This document shows, in pieces, positions 18,045-27,254 of a stretch of DNA of 64,000 bases. How positions within the stretch are numbered: position 1 is the first letter of the stretch; every line of letters begins with the position of its first letter. Source of the stretch: a virus; IMG/VR virus record IMGVR_UViG_3300021142_000007, positions 1 to 64,000 of that record. One strand, written 5' to 3'. Both the position numbers and the translations under genes were made by a program. The notes beneath the pieces were generated by a model. That model did no database searches, was not told the DNA's origin, and saw only the letters and a list, made by a program, of their open reading frames with translations.

Positions 18045-18047
18045 GTT

Positions 18048-19229
18048 TTAATTACTTAATGGTGCGTTTATCTTAGGATGTGATTGATAATTTTCTATCG
18101 TAAAATCATCAATCTCTATTCCTTTTATTAATGATTCAAAATTTTCGGTAAGATTTCCAATTCCACACTCTCCAGATTCGGTAAGCCAAAATTCTGTGTT
18201 GATGTTTAATTTTGGAAGCGGATATGGTTCTCTACCAATTTGTTCTTTTGCTTGTTCTACATGATTAAGATATAAGTGTGTGTCACCCAAGTTTCCGATT
18301 AGTTCGTCTGGAACCATGTTTGTAATCTTTGCAAGTATCTTTAAAAGTAGGCCATAAGAAGCTATATTGAACGGAAGGCCAAGGAATGTATCAACTGAAC
18401 GCTGGCTCCACATTAAAGAAATTGCTCTGGTTGGAATATTCTTTTCATCTAAACATTCTTTGATTTTTTTTCTTCTAACATTTTTAAAACTTTGAATTTC
18501 TTCATAAATTAGCCTTTGTTCATTTTGAGTAAGAGCGTCCATTCTTTCTTTTTCACTCAATTCTCTTGTATAAACTTGAAAACCATAATGGCAAGGTGGC
18601 AAAACGCAAGTATCAACTTCATCTGGATTCCAAGCCGTAACGAGCATCCTACGGTCATCTGGATTTGTTTTTAACTTGGTTATGAGGTTTTGTATTTGGT
18701 CAATGCCATTAAAATGCACACCGCTTGTTCCGTTGTGGTTTTGGTGCTTATTAGAAACCCTTCCACCCCAGTCTCGCCATTGTGCCCCGTATATCCGACC
18801 CAAACTCCCCCACTTAACAGCAAACTCATCATCAGTTTTGATTTTATTGATGAATTCTTCTTGAGTATATGCTCTATTAGAAGAACCATTCATTCCATTA
18901 ATAACAACATCTTCTTTTACATTATCCTTATTAGAGAACCTGTCTCTATTCTTTAGATAATTAGCAAAGGAATCTCCGTCCCAAATATGACAATTGTTAT
19001 CAACCAAGAACTTAATATTTGTGTCTCCTCTTAAAAACCACAACAATTCTACTACTATTGATTTCCAAGCCATTTTTTTAGTGGTCAAAAGTGGAAATCC
19101 TTCTGACATAGAATGTCTTATTTGTCTTCCGAATACTGAAATGGTTCCCCCATTTCTTGTTTCTTTTTTTGTACCGTTATCAAGAATGTCTTGAAGCAGG
19201 TCTGTGTATTTTTTGTCTAAGTTATTCAT
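18048..19229 (-). CDS. thyA: Thymidylate synthase
   Basis: 393 residues from the ATG of MNNLDKKYTDLL. A longer frame to 19304 would overlap the upstream gene by 83 bases, so the inner ATG is preferred. It makes dTMP from dUMP with methylene-tetrahydrofolate. Conserved features: TRNGGTISVFGRQIRHSM, FPLLTTKKMAWKSIV, ELLWFLRGDTN, RIYGAQWRDWGG, the active-site Cys in LPPCHYGFQ, SQRSVDTFLGLPFNIASY and GDTHLYLNH. It is longer than E. coli ThyA (264 aa), with insertions after NYLKNRDRF and between the active site and the SQRS motif (a charged helical stretch). It provides thymidine nucleotides for phage DNA. Confidence 0.95.
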   Translation of the reverse strand: MNNLDKKYTDLLQDILDNGTKKETRNGGTISVFGRQIRHSMSEGFPLLTTKKMAWKSIVVELLWFLRGDTNIKFLVDNNCHIWDGDSFANYLKNRDRFSNKDNVKEDVVINGMNGSSNRAYTQEEFINKIKTDDEFAVKWGSLGRIYGAQWRDWGGRVSNKHQNHNGTSGVHFNGIDQIQNLITKLKTNPDDRRMLVTAWNPDEVDTCVLPPCHYGFQVYTRELSEKERMDALTQNEQRLIYEEIQSFKNVRRKKIKECLDEKNIPTRAISLMWSQRSVDTFLGLPFNIASYGLLLKILAKITNMVPDELIGNLGDTHLYLNHVEQAKEQIGREPYPLPKLNINTEFWLTESGECGIGNLTENFESLIKGIEIDDFTIENYQSHPKINAPLSN

Positions 19230-19527
19230 ATAACCATTTATTTGCGAAGGCCTTATTGTTCTTTGTTTCGATTGCAAACCAGTCTTTTGTTGGTATATCG
19301 TCATATCCTATAAAGGTATTTACGTATTCTGTATATGCCTTATCGATAAGGTCTTCGAGGGTAGGTTCTTTAGCGTCTATTTCATACCAGCCCCCACGCA
19401 AAAAGTACGGGCCATTATCAAGTACTTCGTGCGCTTTTTTGCATAAGTGACATTCATTATCTTCGCTTGAATGAACACAAACGATTCTTTCATGTAGAGA
19501 ATCCCATTTTACGTAAACTCTTTCCAT
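19222..19527 (-). CDS. Hypothetical protein with CxxC motif (101 aa)
   Basis: An alpha/beta protein with HSSEDNECHLCKKAHE, a CxxC preceded and followed by His that could bind a metal. The rest is acidic with many aromatic residues (GGWYEIDAKEPTLEDLI). It overlaps the thymidylate synthase start by 8 bases and the upstream gene by one. Function unknown. Confidence 0.75.
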   Translation of the reverse strand: MERVYVKWDSLHERIVCVHSSEDNECHLCKKAHEVLDNGPYFLRGGWYEIDAKEPTLEDLIDKAYTEYVNTFIGYDDIPTKDWFAIETKNNKAFANKWLYE

Positions 19528-19781
19528 TAGTATTTTTTTAACATCGGGTATTCGGTTATTATAACATGCTTTTTGCTGGTCTTATAAACCTCATCTAACA
19601 CGGTAGCAAGCAAATCTTCTTTATTGCTTTTACTATAAGATATCCAATTTGTATCACCAAACCCAACGGGTATACTCCTACCAAGTGTTTTCCAACCAAA
19701 AAGAGTTTTTTTCTGGATAGTATATATCGGATTATCTTCACCTATTTGGATAAATCTGATGCTTAGCTTTTTCTTTTTCAT
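19527..19781 (-). CDS. Hypothetical protein (84 aa)
   Basis: A basic small protein starting MKKKKLSIRFIQIGED, with GWKTLGRSIPVGFGDTNWISY. It looks like a compact beta domain. It shares a one-base stop/start overlap with the next gene and is one base from the KTSC gene. Function unknown. Confidence 0.72.
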   Translation of the reverse strand: MKKKKLSIRFIQIGEDNPIYTIQKKTLFGWKTLGRSIPVGFGDTNWISYSKSNKEDLLATVLDEVYKTSKKHVIITEYPMLKKY

Positions 19782-19782
19782 A

Positions 19783-20262
19783 CTATGCTTGCGCTTCTTC
19801 CTCTTTAGGTTCTACTACCTTTGTGTAGTCTTCTATTTTGGTCTTGATAGTTTCAAGACTTGTCTTTTCAAGAGAACCAGTCTTTATGTATTCACCTATT
19901 ACGGTATGCATAGCTTCTATGATAGCTTTTGAGTTAGCAATCAAGATATTTTTTTCTTCGGCAGCTGTTATTTCTGATACTTCATCAAGAATGCCTTTAA
20001 GCACTTCATCGCTAAGCTTATCTAGCTTTTCAAAGTTTGTATATTTCTTTTTGATATAGGTGTTGAAGGTAGTTCCATTGCTGTCAGCAATTTCAAATCT
20101 AGTATAGTCTGTTAGAGATACGCTAGGATACTTGTATTGTCCACCGTTATTGAAGATAACTATCAAGTCGTTAGTTGTTGTGTCAAAGATAGAAGCGCAT
20201 ATAGTTGACGAAGAATACATGGCTTTGATTTTTCCGTTTTTTTCTTGTTTTTTAACAATCAT
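19783..20262 (-). CDS. KTSC-domain protein
   Basis: 159 residues. Residues 15-72 match the KTSC domain pattern: SSTICASIFDTTTNDLIVIF, GGQYKYPSVSLTDYTRF and NGTTFNTYIKKKY. KTSC is a small domain also found fused to lysyl-tRNA synthetase and RNA-related proteins; its role is not settled. The C-terminal half is a charged helix (about 80-155). It lies in the nucleotide/unknown operon ending with thymidylate synthase. Confidence 0.8.
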   Translation of the reverse strand: MIVKKQEKNGKIKAMYSSSTICASIFDTTTNDLIVIFNNGGQYKYPSVSLTDYTRFEIADSNGTTFNTYIKKKYTNFEKLDKLSDEVLKGILDEVSEITAAEEKNILIANSKAIIEAMHTVIGEYIKTGSLEKTSLETIKTKIEDYTKVVEPKEEEAQA

Positions 20263-20271
20263 TTTGTTTTT

Positions 20272-20481
20272 TTAATTTTGTGTTTTATATGAAGAAATTT
20301 GAGTGAGTTCAAAAACTCTATTATTTTCAATCACATTTTTATTTTCATCTATTAACTGTGTTGTTATTATTAGAAAATTACCAGTTATTTCTAAGCTACA
20401 ATTTTCAAATTTTTGTTTAGCAGTGTGATATGTCTTATTATTAAAGATTATTTCAACACTATTATACTTGATACCAACCAT
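20272..20481 (-). CDS. Hypothetical protein (69 aa)
   Basis: A small beta-rich protein (KYNSVEIIFNNKTYH, FLIITTQLIDENKNVI). First gene of the minus-strand operon 18.0-20.5 kb, with a host-type promoter 15 bases upstream. Function unknown. Confidence 0.72.
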   Translation of the reverse strand: MVGIKYNSVEIIFNNKTYHTAKQKFENCSLEITGNFLIITTQLIDENKNVIENNRVFELTQISSYKTQN

Positions 20482-20495
20482 GATTTACTTTTATA

Positions 20496-20526
20496 CAAAT
20501 ATACAAATATTTATTGAATAAATCAA
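20496..20526 (-). promoter_or_regulatory. Host-type promoter (divergent pair, left)
   Basis: On the minus strand: TTG, 20-base spacer, TATATTTG. It drives the operon starting at 20481. It is back to back with the promoter of the ClpC-like gene, four bases away. Confidence 0.75.
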
Positions 20527-20530
20527 GTCC

Positions 20531-20561
20531 TTGCGGATTTAAAAATAATTTCGTAACTTTG
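20531..20561 (+). promoter_or_regulatory. Host-type promoter (divergent pair, right)
   Basis: TTG at 20531, 20-base spacer, TAACTTTG at 20554-20561, 13 bases before the ATG of the ClpC-like gene. Confidence 0.75.
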
Positions 20562-20574
20562 TAAAAAACAACGC

Positions 20575-23079
20575 ATGAATAGAGAAATTTATCCGAAGGT
20601 TAAGATTATAATGTCAGAAGCAATGAAGGAAGCTAAAAACTTCGATGACGTTAAGGTAAGACCAGAACACATAACCTTGTCCATTTTATTGGACAACGAT
20701 AATGAAGCTGTGAGTGTTTTTAATTACATAAATCTAAACAGACTAGACCTTTGCGAAAGAATTTCTGACCATCTCAGAAAAAGTGACCTAACACCTCGTG
20801 TTGGCAATACATCAAAAAGAACGCTTCCGTTTTCAGATGAAACCAAGATAATCATCAAAGGCTTGGATAAAGAATGTGATGAACTAAACGATGCTATGAT
20901 TGATACTACTCATATCATATTATCAATACTAAAAAACAATACGCCTGTGACAGAGACTCTTCTTGAGGTCTATGGGATTGATTATAATAAATTTAAAAAC
21001 GCAACAATTAAAATGAGAGAAGGTTTTAAAAATAATGCTTTTGAGGATGATGATGTCCAAGAACAAGAGCCTTTCAAAAAGAAGCCAAAACAAGGTGAAG
21101 GTAAAACAAAAACACCAGTATTGGATAACTTTTGTAGAGACGTTTCAAAAGCAGTAGAAAAAGGTGAAATCGACCCAGTGGTCGGTAGAAGTGTTGAAAT
21201 CAAAAGAGTTTCACAAATCCTTTCACGTAGAAAGAAAAATAATCCGATTCTAATCGGAGAACCTGGCGTCGGTAAAACCAGTATTGTAGAAGGTCTTGCA
21301 ACGCTTATCAAAGAAGGTGGTGCGCCAAGACCTCTTACCAACAAAAGAATCTTCACACTGGATTTGGCCAGCCTAGTCGCTGGTACCAAGTATCGTGGCC
21401 AGTTTGAAGAAAGAATGAAAGCCGTTCTGGAAGAATGCAAAGCAAACCCAGACATCATTCTTTTTATAGATGAACTTCACACCATCGTAGGTGCTGGTAA
21501 CGCCAGTGGTTCGCTAGATGCATCTAACATATTTAAACCAGCATTGGCTCGTGGCGAAATACAAATCATAGGTGCAACAACCCTTGATGAATATCGTGAA
21601 CACATTGAAAAGGACGGTGCCCTTACAAGACGTTTCCAGCAAGTATTGGTCGAAGAACCAAGTCTTGATGAAACGAAAGAAATCCTTATGAACATCAAGG
21701 AAAAATATGAAAAGCACCATAGGGTAACATATACCCAAGACGCTATTGATGAATGCGTTAAGCTATCAGCGAGATATATCATGGAACGTAGTATGCCAGA
21801 CAAAGCAATAGACGTTATGGATGAAGCTGGAGCAACAACCAATGTTAATCTTGAAAAGCCTGAGAATATCAAACAACTTGAAGCTCAAATCAGAGAAATC
21901 AATGATAGGAAAAAAGAAGTTGTTGAAAAACAAAAATATGAAGAAGCTGCTAAGCTCAGAGACGAAGAGAAAAAGATTAAAGACAAGCTTGAAGCTTCTT
22001 TGAACGAATGGAACAAAAGCCTTGAAGGAAAAACCACCGAAGTAGGTGTTGAGTTGATATCTCAAGTTGTATCCATGATGACTGGTATTCCGCTTACAAA
22101 GATTTCTACCCAAGAAAGCAAACGTCTTATGAACTTGGATAAAGAACTCATGGGCAAAATAATAGGTCAAGATGACGCTGTTGCTAAGGTTGTTAAGGCA
22201 ATCAAACGTAACCGTATAGGTATCAAAGACAAAACCAAGCCTGTCGGTTCGTTTATATTCTTGGGACCTACTGGTGTCGGAAAAACAATGCTTGCTAAGC
22301 TCCTAGCTGAAAACGTATTCGGTGATGCGGATGCTTTGGTAAGAATGGATATGTCTGAATACATGGAAAAACACAGCGTATCTAGGATGATTGGTAGCCC
22401 ACCAGGTTACGTGGGATATGAACAAGGTGGTCAACTTACAGAAAAGGTTCGTAGAAAGCCACACTGCGTTATATTGTTTGATGAAATCGAGAAGGCACAT
22501 GAAGACGTGTTTAACCTATTGCTTCAATTATTGGACGAAGGACAATTAACCGATGGCTTGGGACGTAAGGTGAACTTCAGAAACTCATTGATTATCATGA
22601 CATCTAACATCGGTGTTAAAGAAGTCAATTCATTCGGAAAGTCGCTTGGTTTTGAAACAGCCGCTTCAATCGTAAACGAAGAAAACAAAGCTCGTGATAT
22701 CATAGAAAAGGCCTTGAAGAAGAAATTCAGACCAGAATTCCTTAACCGTATCGATGAAGCCATCATCTTTAGAAGCCTAACCGAAGAGGATATCCACAAA
22801 ATCATCAGTCTTGAGGTTGGTAAGCTTGAAAAACGCTTGAACGAAATGAAGTTCAAGCTAAAGATTTCCCAAGATGCTATTGAATTCTTGGCTAGACAAG
22901 GATATGACGAAAACTACGGTGCCCGTCCTCTAGCCAGAGCTATCCAACACTATGTTGAAGATGCGGTGGCCGATGAAATCCTTAATGGTGAAATATCAGA
23001 GGGGGATACGTTAAACATAGGGTTTAACAAAGAAAAAGATGAAATCACTATCAAATACTCCAAACAAAAAGCCAAATAA
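20575..23079 (+). CDS. ClpC/ClpA-type AAA+ unfoldase
   Basis: 834 residues with the full class I Clp layout: N-terminal Clp repeat domain (about 1-145), AAA1 with Walker A GEPGVGKT (228-235) and LFIDELHT, a short UVR-like coiled-coil middle region ([20 protein letters not shown]), AAA2 with GPTGVGKT and [10 protein letters not shown], sensor/arginine-finger region [11 protein letters not shown], and a D2-small domain. The short middle region fits ClpC/ClpA rather than the long ClpB coil. It unfolds proteins and may feed host ClpP or act alone as a chaperone. No degradation-loop assignment is made. No protease partner gene is seen in the window. A host-type promoter and its own terminator bracket it. 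Confidence 0.93.
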   Translation: MNREIYPKVKIIMSEAMKEAKNFDDVKVRPEHITLSILLDNDNEAVSVFNYINLNRLDLCERISDHLRKSDLTPRVGNTSKRTLPFSDETKIIIKGLDKECDELNDAMIDTTHIILSILKNNTPVTETLLEVYGIDYNKFKNATIKMREGFKNNAFEDDDVQEQEPFKKKPKQGEGKTKTPVLDNFCRDVSKAVEKGEIDPVVGRSVEIKRVSQILSRRKKNNPILIGEPGVGKTSIVEGLATLIKEGGAPRPLTNKRIFTLDLASLVAGTKYRGQFEERMKAVLEECKANPDIILFIDELHTIVGAGNASGSLDASNIFKPALARGEIQIIGATTLDEYREHIEKDGALTRRFQQVLVEEPSLDETKEILMNIKEKYEKHHRVTYTQDAIDECVKLSARYIMERSMPDKAIDVMDEAGATTNVNLEKPENIKQLEAQIREINDRKKEVVEKQKYEEAAKLRDEEKKIKDKLEASLNEWNKSLEGKTTEVGVELISQVVSMMTGIPLTKISTQESKRLMNLDKELMGKIIGQDDAVAKVVKAIKRNRIGIKDKTKPVGSFIFLGPTGVGKTMLAKLLAENVFGDADALVRMDMSEYMEKHSVSRMIGSPPGYVGYEQGGQLTEKVRRKPHCVILFDEIEKAHEDVFNLLLQLLDEGQLTDGLGRKVNFRNSLIIMTSNIGVKEVNSFGKSLGFETAASIVNEENKARDIIEKALKKKFRPEFLNRIDEAIIFRSLTEEDIHKIISLEVGKLEKRLNEMKFKLKISQDAIEFLARQGYDENYGARPLARAIQHYVEDAVADEILNGEISEGDTLNIGFNKEKDEITIKYSKQKAK

Positions 23080-23081
23080 TC

Positions 23082-23110
23082 AAAAGGTCCGATTTTTCGG
23101 ACCTTTTTTT
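23082..23110 (+). terminator. Rho-independent terminator
   Basis: AAAAGGTCCGA / TCGGACCTTTTTTT just after the ClpC-like stop codon. Confidence 0.9.
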
Positions 23111-23111
23111 A

Positions 23112-23119
23112 TATTTATA
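23112..23119 (+). promoter_or_regulatory. Late-type box TATTTATA
   Basis: Exact octamer on the coding strand, only 4 bases before the ATG at 23124; it also touches the end of the terminator. Confidence 0.5.
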
Positions 23120-23123
23120 ATAT

Positions 23124-23852
23124 ATGATAGAGGATATTCTTAAAGAAAAATATGGTGAGTATTTGGATGGGTTAGACATTTATGAAAACCCCAATAGCAT
23201 AACTCTGTCAAGAATAGTGATAAAAAAAGACCTCAGAGAAAAAGGACTAGGCAAACAAATCATGACAGATTTAGTTAGCTATGCTGACCAACATAAAAAG
23301 ACAATCGTGCTAACGCCGTCTTCTGATTTTGGTGGAAACGTAAACAGACTAGTCCAATTCTATAAGGGTTTCGGATTTGTACCTAATAAGGGTAAGAACA
23401 AGAATTTTGAATTTCGTGATACCATGATTAGGTCTCCAAAAATAAATGAAAACATGAAACCACTAATAAAACAATTACTAAGAGAAGCCATTCTTAGTAA
23501 AGATGAAAAAGACATAAGAATCGTATCCGATTTCATCAACTTCGCCAAGGATTTCTTAGGTATCGATGACGGCATAAAGGTTGACTTGGCTTTCGAGCGA
23601 ACACCAGACCTTAAAACAACCGCTTATTACAACTTATTGGGTCATGTTAAGGTATATGCCAAAGACAGAGCGATAATAGACGTATGTCGTTCTATAGCGC
23701 ACGAATTGGTTCACCATAAACAAAACCTAGAAGGTCGTATCACACAAAATAATGATGGTGATGATGGTAGCCCAATAGAAAATGAAGCAAATGCTGTGGC
23801 AGGCGTTATAATCAGAAAATACGGGAAAATAAACCCAAGTATTTATATCTAA
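23124..23852 (+). CDS. GNAT acetyltransferase fused to a HExxH metalloprotease-like domain
   Basis: 242 residues. Residues 1-100 are a GNAT fold: LSRIVIKKDLREKGLGKQIM carries the acetyl-CoA loop, and LVQFYKGFGF is the final strand motif. Residues 111-125 read MKPLIKQLLREAILS, a phage terminal motif that elsewhere starts proteins. The rest is a small zincin with IAHELVHHKQN (HExxH) and a downstream ENEANAVAG that may give the third ligand. Met111 (base 23454) could be an internal start giving the protease-like domain alone. Cleavage after LLRE by prohead protease is another possibility. Substrates unknown. Confidence 0.8.
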   Translation: MIEDILKEKYGEYLDGLDIYENPNSITLSRIVIKKDLREKGLGKQIMTDLVSYADQHKKTIVLTPSSDFGGNVNRLVQFYKGFGFVPNKGKNKNFEFRDTMIRSPKINENMKPLIKQLLREAILSKDEKDIRIVSDFINFAKDFLGIDDGIKVDLAFERTPDLKTTAYYNLLGHVKVYAKDRAIIDVCRSIAHELVHHKQNLEGRITQNNDGDDGSPIENEANAVAGVIIRKYGKINPSIYI

Positions 23853-23864
23853 ACTTATAAACAC

Positions 23865-24722
23865 GTGTATAATACAAAACAATTATTAAGAGAAGAAATT
23901 TATTTGTTTGATAGGAAAAAATTACTGTCAGAACATTCTTTATCGTTACTAGAAGACAAATATTATGTGGATATAGTTTTGGGTGTTGATTTAAACTTAC
24001 ATGAAAACAACAATTTTGAATATAAAAAATTAATCATAGAACAACAAATAATAATTGAAACGGTATTAGATTCGATAAACAGTTATTTAGGTAATTTAGT
24101 TCAAAAGGGTAAAGAAAAATCTTTGCAATTAATAAATGATATTAAAAATTTAAAAGAATTGGCAATATTATTTAAAAACATTTTATTGGACCCAAAATTA
24201 ATGGAGGAAGCTATTAACAACGTTAAAACCGCTATTAGTAATGAATTAAATAAGATTAAAGAGTTGATAAATAAACTTATTCAAAAAATTTCTGTAAACT
24301 TAGTGGGTTTTACAGATAAATTAAAAATTTTTTTAGATAATGTTTTAAAACATGGACAAGAATTCCTTAATAAGAAAGGATGGGTTGGTTTTATAATGGG
24401 GCTAGGGTTGGCTGTGTTATTAACATGGGTCAATACAAATTGGTTGGAAAAATTACAGAATCTAGCTTTGGAAAAAATAACAGAGCAAATTAAAAATGTT
24501 GATTCAGTTGTAAAAATTTTTAATAGCTTAAAAGATTTATCAACATATGTTGCCAGTGATTTAGGTATTGAAAATATTCTAACATGGTTTATAAACTTTG
24601 GTACGAAGACCCAATTAGTTGGAGTTGCGTTTTTAGCGGCTGAAATAATTAAAATAATTTACGAAATTCTAGTGCCAACGGTTAAAGATATAAAAAAAAG
24701 GTTTAATCTATCAAAAACATAA
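23865..24722 (+). CDS. Membrane-anchored helical protein with LLREE N-terminal motif
   Basis: 285 residues from a GTG. The N terminus MYNTKQLLREEI has the LxE-type motif shared with nearby genes. Residues 60-165 are long amphipathic helices. About 178-196 form a membrane segment (VGFIMGLGLAVLLTWVNT), and a second hydrophobic stretch is near 250-272 (GVAFLAAEIIKIIYEILV). AT content is higher than in its neighbours. It sits between the GNAT-protease gene and the DUF5661-type gene, all in one direction. A membrane-acting injected protein is possible but unproven. Confidence 0.75.
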   Translation: MYNTKQLLREEIYLFDRKKLLSEHSLSLLEDKYYVDIVLGVDLNLHENNNFEYKKLIIEQQIIIETVLDSINSYLGNLVQKGKEKSLQLINDIKNLKELAILFKNILLDPKLMEEAINNVKTAISNELNKIKELINKLIQKISVNLVGFTDKLKIFLDNVLKHGQEFLNKKGWVGFIMGLGLAVLLTWVNTNWLEKLQNLALEKITEQIKNVDSVVKIFNSLKDLSTYVASDLGIENILTWFINFGTKTQLVGVAFLAAEIIKIIYEILVPTVKDIKKRFNLSKT

Positions 24723-24733
24723 AATAAACAAAA

Positions 24734-26074
24734 ATGCCATATACTCATAGAAAAGTAGGGGATAAACAATGCGTGTATAAAAAAGATGGTGGTACCAAAG
24801 TAGGTTGTACCAAAGGGTCAGTAGAAAAATATCTAGCAGCTCTACATGCAAATGCCAATGAATCAATTTCAGAAATAAACACAATCAAAGGTGGCAAAGC
24901 TGATAAGATGTCTGTTGAAGATATCGCTAAGAAGTTTAATGTATCAGTTGAAAAAATCAAAGCCCAAATAAAAAAAGGTATTGAGGTTGAAAAGGAACAT
25001 ACCAATGACAAAGAAAAAGCAACTGAAATTGCTATGGACCATGTTAGTGAATTCCCAGATTACTACGATAGAATACAAAAAATGGAAAAAGGGGCTGAAA
25101 AAGAATGGGGTAAAACTAACGAAGGTGTGAAAAATTATCTTGCTGCAACAGCGTTAGGGTTAAGTTTAATGGGTACACCCAATATTACAAAGGGTTCAAA
25201 TTTAATACAAACTGGTCAAAATCAAACTCAAACACAAAAAGTTTTAAGTAGGGTAAGTTTTGATGCGTATCAACCAACATCAAACCCAGATTTAGACTTA
25301 GTTCATGGTGCTTTAGGTTCAAAAAGATTACAAGATGATTTTGAAAAAAGAGTAGAAGATGAATTATCAAAGCAAGTGAAAAATGGTAATACACCTAGTG
25401 TATCTAACATACAAGTAAAAACATATGTACAAGACGATAAAATAATAACCAAAGCATCTTGTGATATCGTTCAATCTGAAGATGGAATTGCCTATACACA
25501 CTTTACTACTAGAGGTTCAATAGGTTCTGATTATGATAAAAGACATGATGCTCAAGTAAATGGACTAGTTAGTAGATTAGAAAATTACTATGGGGGTGTT
25601 GCTAAACAAATTGGTAAACCAATTGATATTTCTTTTAAATTAAATGGTAGCGTTATAACCTATAGACAAAGTTTCTTTGCTGCGTCTGACACTAAAAACT
25701 TCACAAAAGCAAGTGTTGAAAATAAAGAAATTATAGGTTCCGACATTAACGATTTGAGAAGCAAATTAAATTCAGAAACAAAAGACATTTATATAGATAT
25801 TAATTCTGTTAAGGTTGATATGAATAATTACAAAATATCCTACAAAACTGGTAATATTAAAATACATAAAATTTCTTTATTGTTTGATGACTCTGGTAAT
25901 TTACAAAACAGATTGAAAAATGTGAAATTACAAAACCAAACTTTTAAAGAAATTAAAACAGGTAATATAGGTAACGTAGAATGGGTTGTTGGTTTAATAC
26001 CTTATGAAGAAAATGTTAATGAAACTACCAAATCACTTATTAAACGTCTTATTCGTGAGAATTTAGGTCTATAA
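24734..26074 (+). CDS. Virion-type protein with DUF5661-like domain
   Basis: 446 residues. Residues 1-40 hold MPYTHRKVGDKQCVYKK, VGCTKGS and YLAALHANAN, a small Cys module common in large phage virion proteins. Residues 55-115 (VEDIAKKFNVSVEKIKAQIK, then GIEVEKEHT and DHVSEFPDYYDRI) match DUF5661. The remaining 300 residues are polar and beta-rich with no family I recognise. The C terminus is KSLIKRLIRENLGL, the IxE/LxE terminal motif. It is probably packaged in or attached to the virion. It converges on the GNAT gene, with a 6-base overlap. Confidence 0.82.
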   Translation: MPYTHRKVGDKQCVYKKDGGTKVGCTKGSVEKYLAALHANANESISEINTIKGGKADKMSVEDIAKKFNVSVEKIKAQIKKGIEVEKEHTNDKEKATEIAMDHVSEFPDYYDRIQKMEKGAEKEWGKTNEGVKNYLAATALGLSLMGTPNITKGSNLIQTGQNQTQTQKVLSRVSFDAYQPTSNPDLDLVHGALGSKRLQDDFEKRVEDELSKQVKNGNTPSVSNIQVKTYVQDDKIITKASCDIVQSEDGIAYTHFTTRGSIGSDYDKRHDAQVNGLVSRLENYYGGVAKQIGKPIDISFKLNGSVITYRQSFFAASDTKNFTKASVENKEIIGSDINDLRSKLNSETKDIYIDINSVKVDMNNYKISYKTGNIKIHKISLLFDDSGNLQNRLKNVKLQNQTFKEIKTGNIGNVEWVVGLIPYEENVNETTKSLIKRLIRENLGL

Positions 26075-26491
26075 TTTGATTTCACCAATATACTCGAAGC
26101 TACCACATAGTCTTTTATTATCAGCATAATGACCTTTAAATACGTTTTTATGTTTAACATCAGTCCTCAATTTCTTGTGTTTACTAGTTGTTTTCCATAA
26201 TGGTGATTTTTCTCTATAACTAATTAATCTAGGGTGTGCTGTTCTAGAAAAAAATCTATGACCTTGGTCCAAATGAATCTGACCTATTGCATCTGAAAAT
26301 CTTGGACCAATACCCATTCCTTGATAATCTGGTAATATGCAAATTCGATGACCTCTCCAGCCATTTTTAAAAGCACCGTTGGGTTGAGTTAGGCTTGCAC
26401 CAAACGCAACTACTTGGTCTTCCCAAATACCCAAATAACATCTAGCTGCTTTATTTATATTACCATCTAAATAGTGATGGTCTTTAAACAT
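26069..26491 (-). CDS. GNAT acetyltransferase, probable C-terminal half of a broken ATPase-GNAT gene
   Basis: 140 residues from the first ATG. The HHYL segment, ARCYLGIWEDQVVAFGASL, RICILPDYQGMGIG (acetyl-CoA loop) and the closing YREKSPLWK are a GNAT domain of the type fused behind ABC-like ATPases in phages and Bacteroidota. The frame is open upstream of the ATG back to a T9 run inside the ATPase gene, and the extra residues (RPKIIVKIYRTNYDSWGMF) look like the expected linker. The pair is therefore likely one gene interrupted by a frameshift. Confidence 0.8.
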   Translation of the reverse strand: MFKDHHYLDGNINKAARCYLGIWEDQVVAFGASLTQPNGAFKNGWRGHRICILPDYQGMGIGPRFSDAIGQIHLDQGHRFFSRTAHPRLISYREKSPLWKTTSKHKKLRTDVKHKNVFKGHYADNKRLCGSFEYIGEIKL

Positions 26492-27156
26492 TCCCCAACT
26501 ATCATAGTTTGTCCGATATATTTTGACAATGATTTTTGGTCGGACAAAAAAAAACCGTGAAGCAATTCACCTGTGTCGGTATTAATCACCCAATCTGGTT
26601 CCAACCAATCAACAATATCATGATGACATGTTGATATAACAACATTATGTATGTCATTGTTTTTGATATATCTTGATAAGGCGATGCTGGCGGCTTTAGC
26701 TACCGTTCGGTCAACAACACTGGTATATTCATCAATAACAGCCCCAGATTTAATCTTTCTGGCCAAATCAGCTCTAAATTTTTCACCGTTGGATAAAACA
26801 CCATATGGCTTATACCATGAAGGTATTGAATTAAAACCCACAGAACCCAATTTATTTATTCCATCATCTGGGTCTTCAAAATGTGATATGATAGCTTTAC
26901 TGTGGTCCCAAATTGGTTGTTCTTCTTGTCCGAACTTTTTTAATAGTGTTGATTTACCAGAACCGCTGGAACCGACTATTACACCTATTTTAAAGCTCTT
27001 TGGTAGCTTGGTTGGTGTTGACCATGGGAAGAAGGTAGAAGTGCCGTTAAAAGCACAATCAAATGCTTTTTCGCTGGCTTGTATGAACTCGTCACGTTCT
27101 ACGGTTGAAATCAAAGGATTGATTTCACGTTCTAGTTTTTCTATTAGTCTTTCCAT
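26467..27156 (-). CDS. ABC-like ATPase, N-terminal half of a probable ATPase-GNAT fusion
   Basis: 229 residues. Walker A GSSGSGKST (about 62-70), signature-like YGVLSNGEKFRADLARKI (about 118-135, an ABC LSGGQ equivalent) and Walker B-like VIDEYTSVVDR (about 139-150), followed by the switch His region CHHDIVDWL. It ends a short out-of-frame tail after a T9 run; the real continuation seems to be the GNAT gene. Fused ABC-ATPase/GNAT proteins are known, but their substrate is not established. Confidence 0.8.
   Translation of the reverse strand: MERLIEKLEREINPLISTVERDEFIQASEKAFDCAFNGTSTFFPWSTPTKLPKSFKIGVIVGSSGSGKSTLLKKFGQEEQPIWDHSKAIISHFEDPDDGINKLGSVGFNSIPSWYKPYGVLSNGEKFRADLARKIKSGAVIDEYTSVVDRTVAKAASIALSRYIKNNDIHNVVISTCHHDIVDWLEPDWVINTDTGELLHGFFLSDQKSLSKYIGQTMIVGECLKTITI
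26546..26554 (-). other. T9 run at the ATPase/GNAT frame junction
   Basis: Nine T on the coding strand (plus-strand A9). A -1 shift here joins GELLHGFF to FVRPKIIV and the GNAT frame with no stop. See findings. Confidence 0.6.
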
Positions 27157-27206
27157 GCGTAAAATATAAGGTAGGGTTTACCCATGTAAAGGGGAAATAA
27201 AATAGC

Positions 27207-27235
27207 TAGGCCGTCCTAAAAGATGACCTAGCCAA
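27207..27235 (-). terminator. Possible hairpin terminator
   Basis: On the minus strand GCTAGGTC / GAC-GGCCTAGC followed by TATTTTATTT. The stem is imperfect. It lies just after the small coiled-coil gene. Confidence 0.5.
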
Positions 27236-27254
27236 GTTATTCCTAGAGAAGTAA

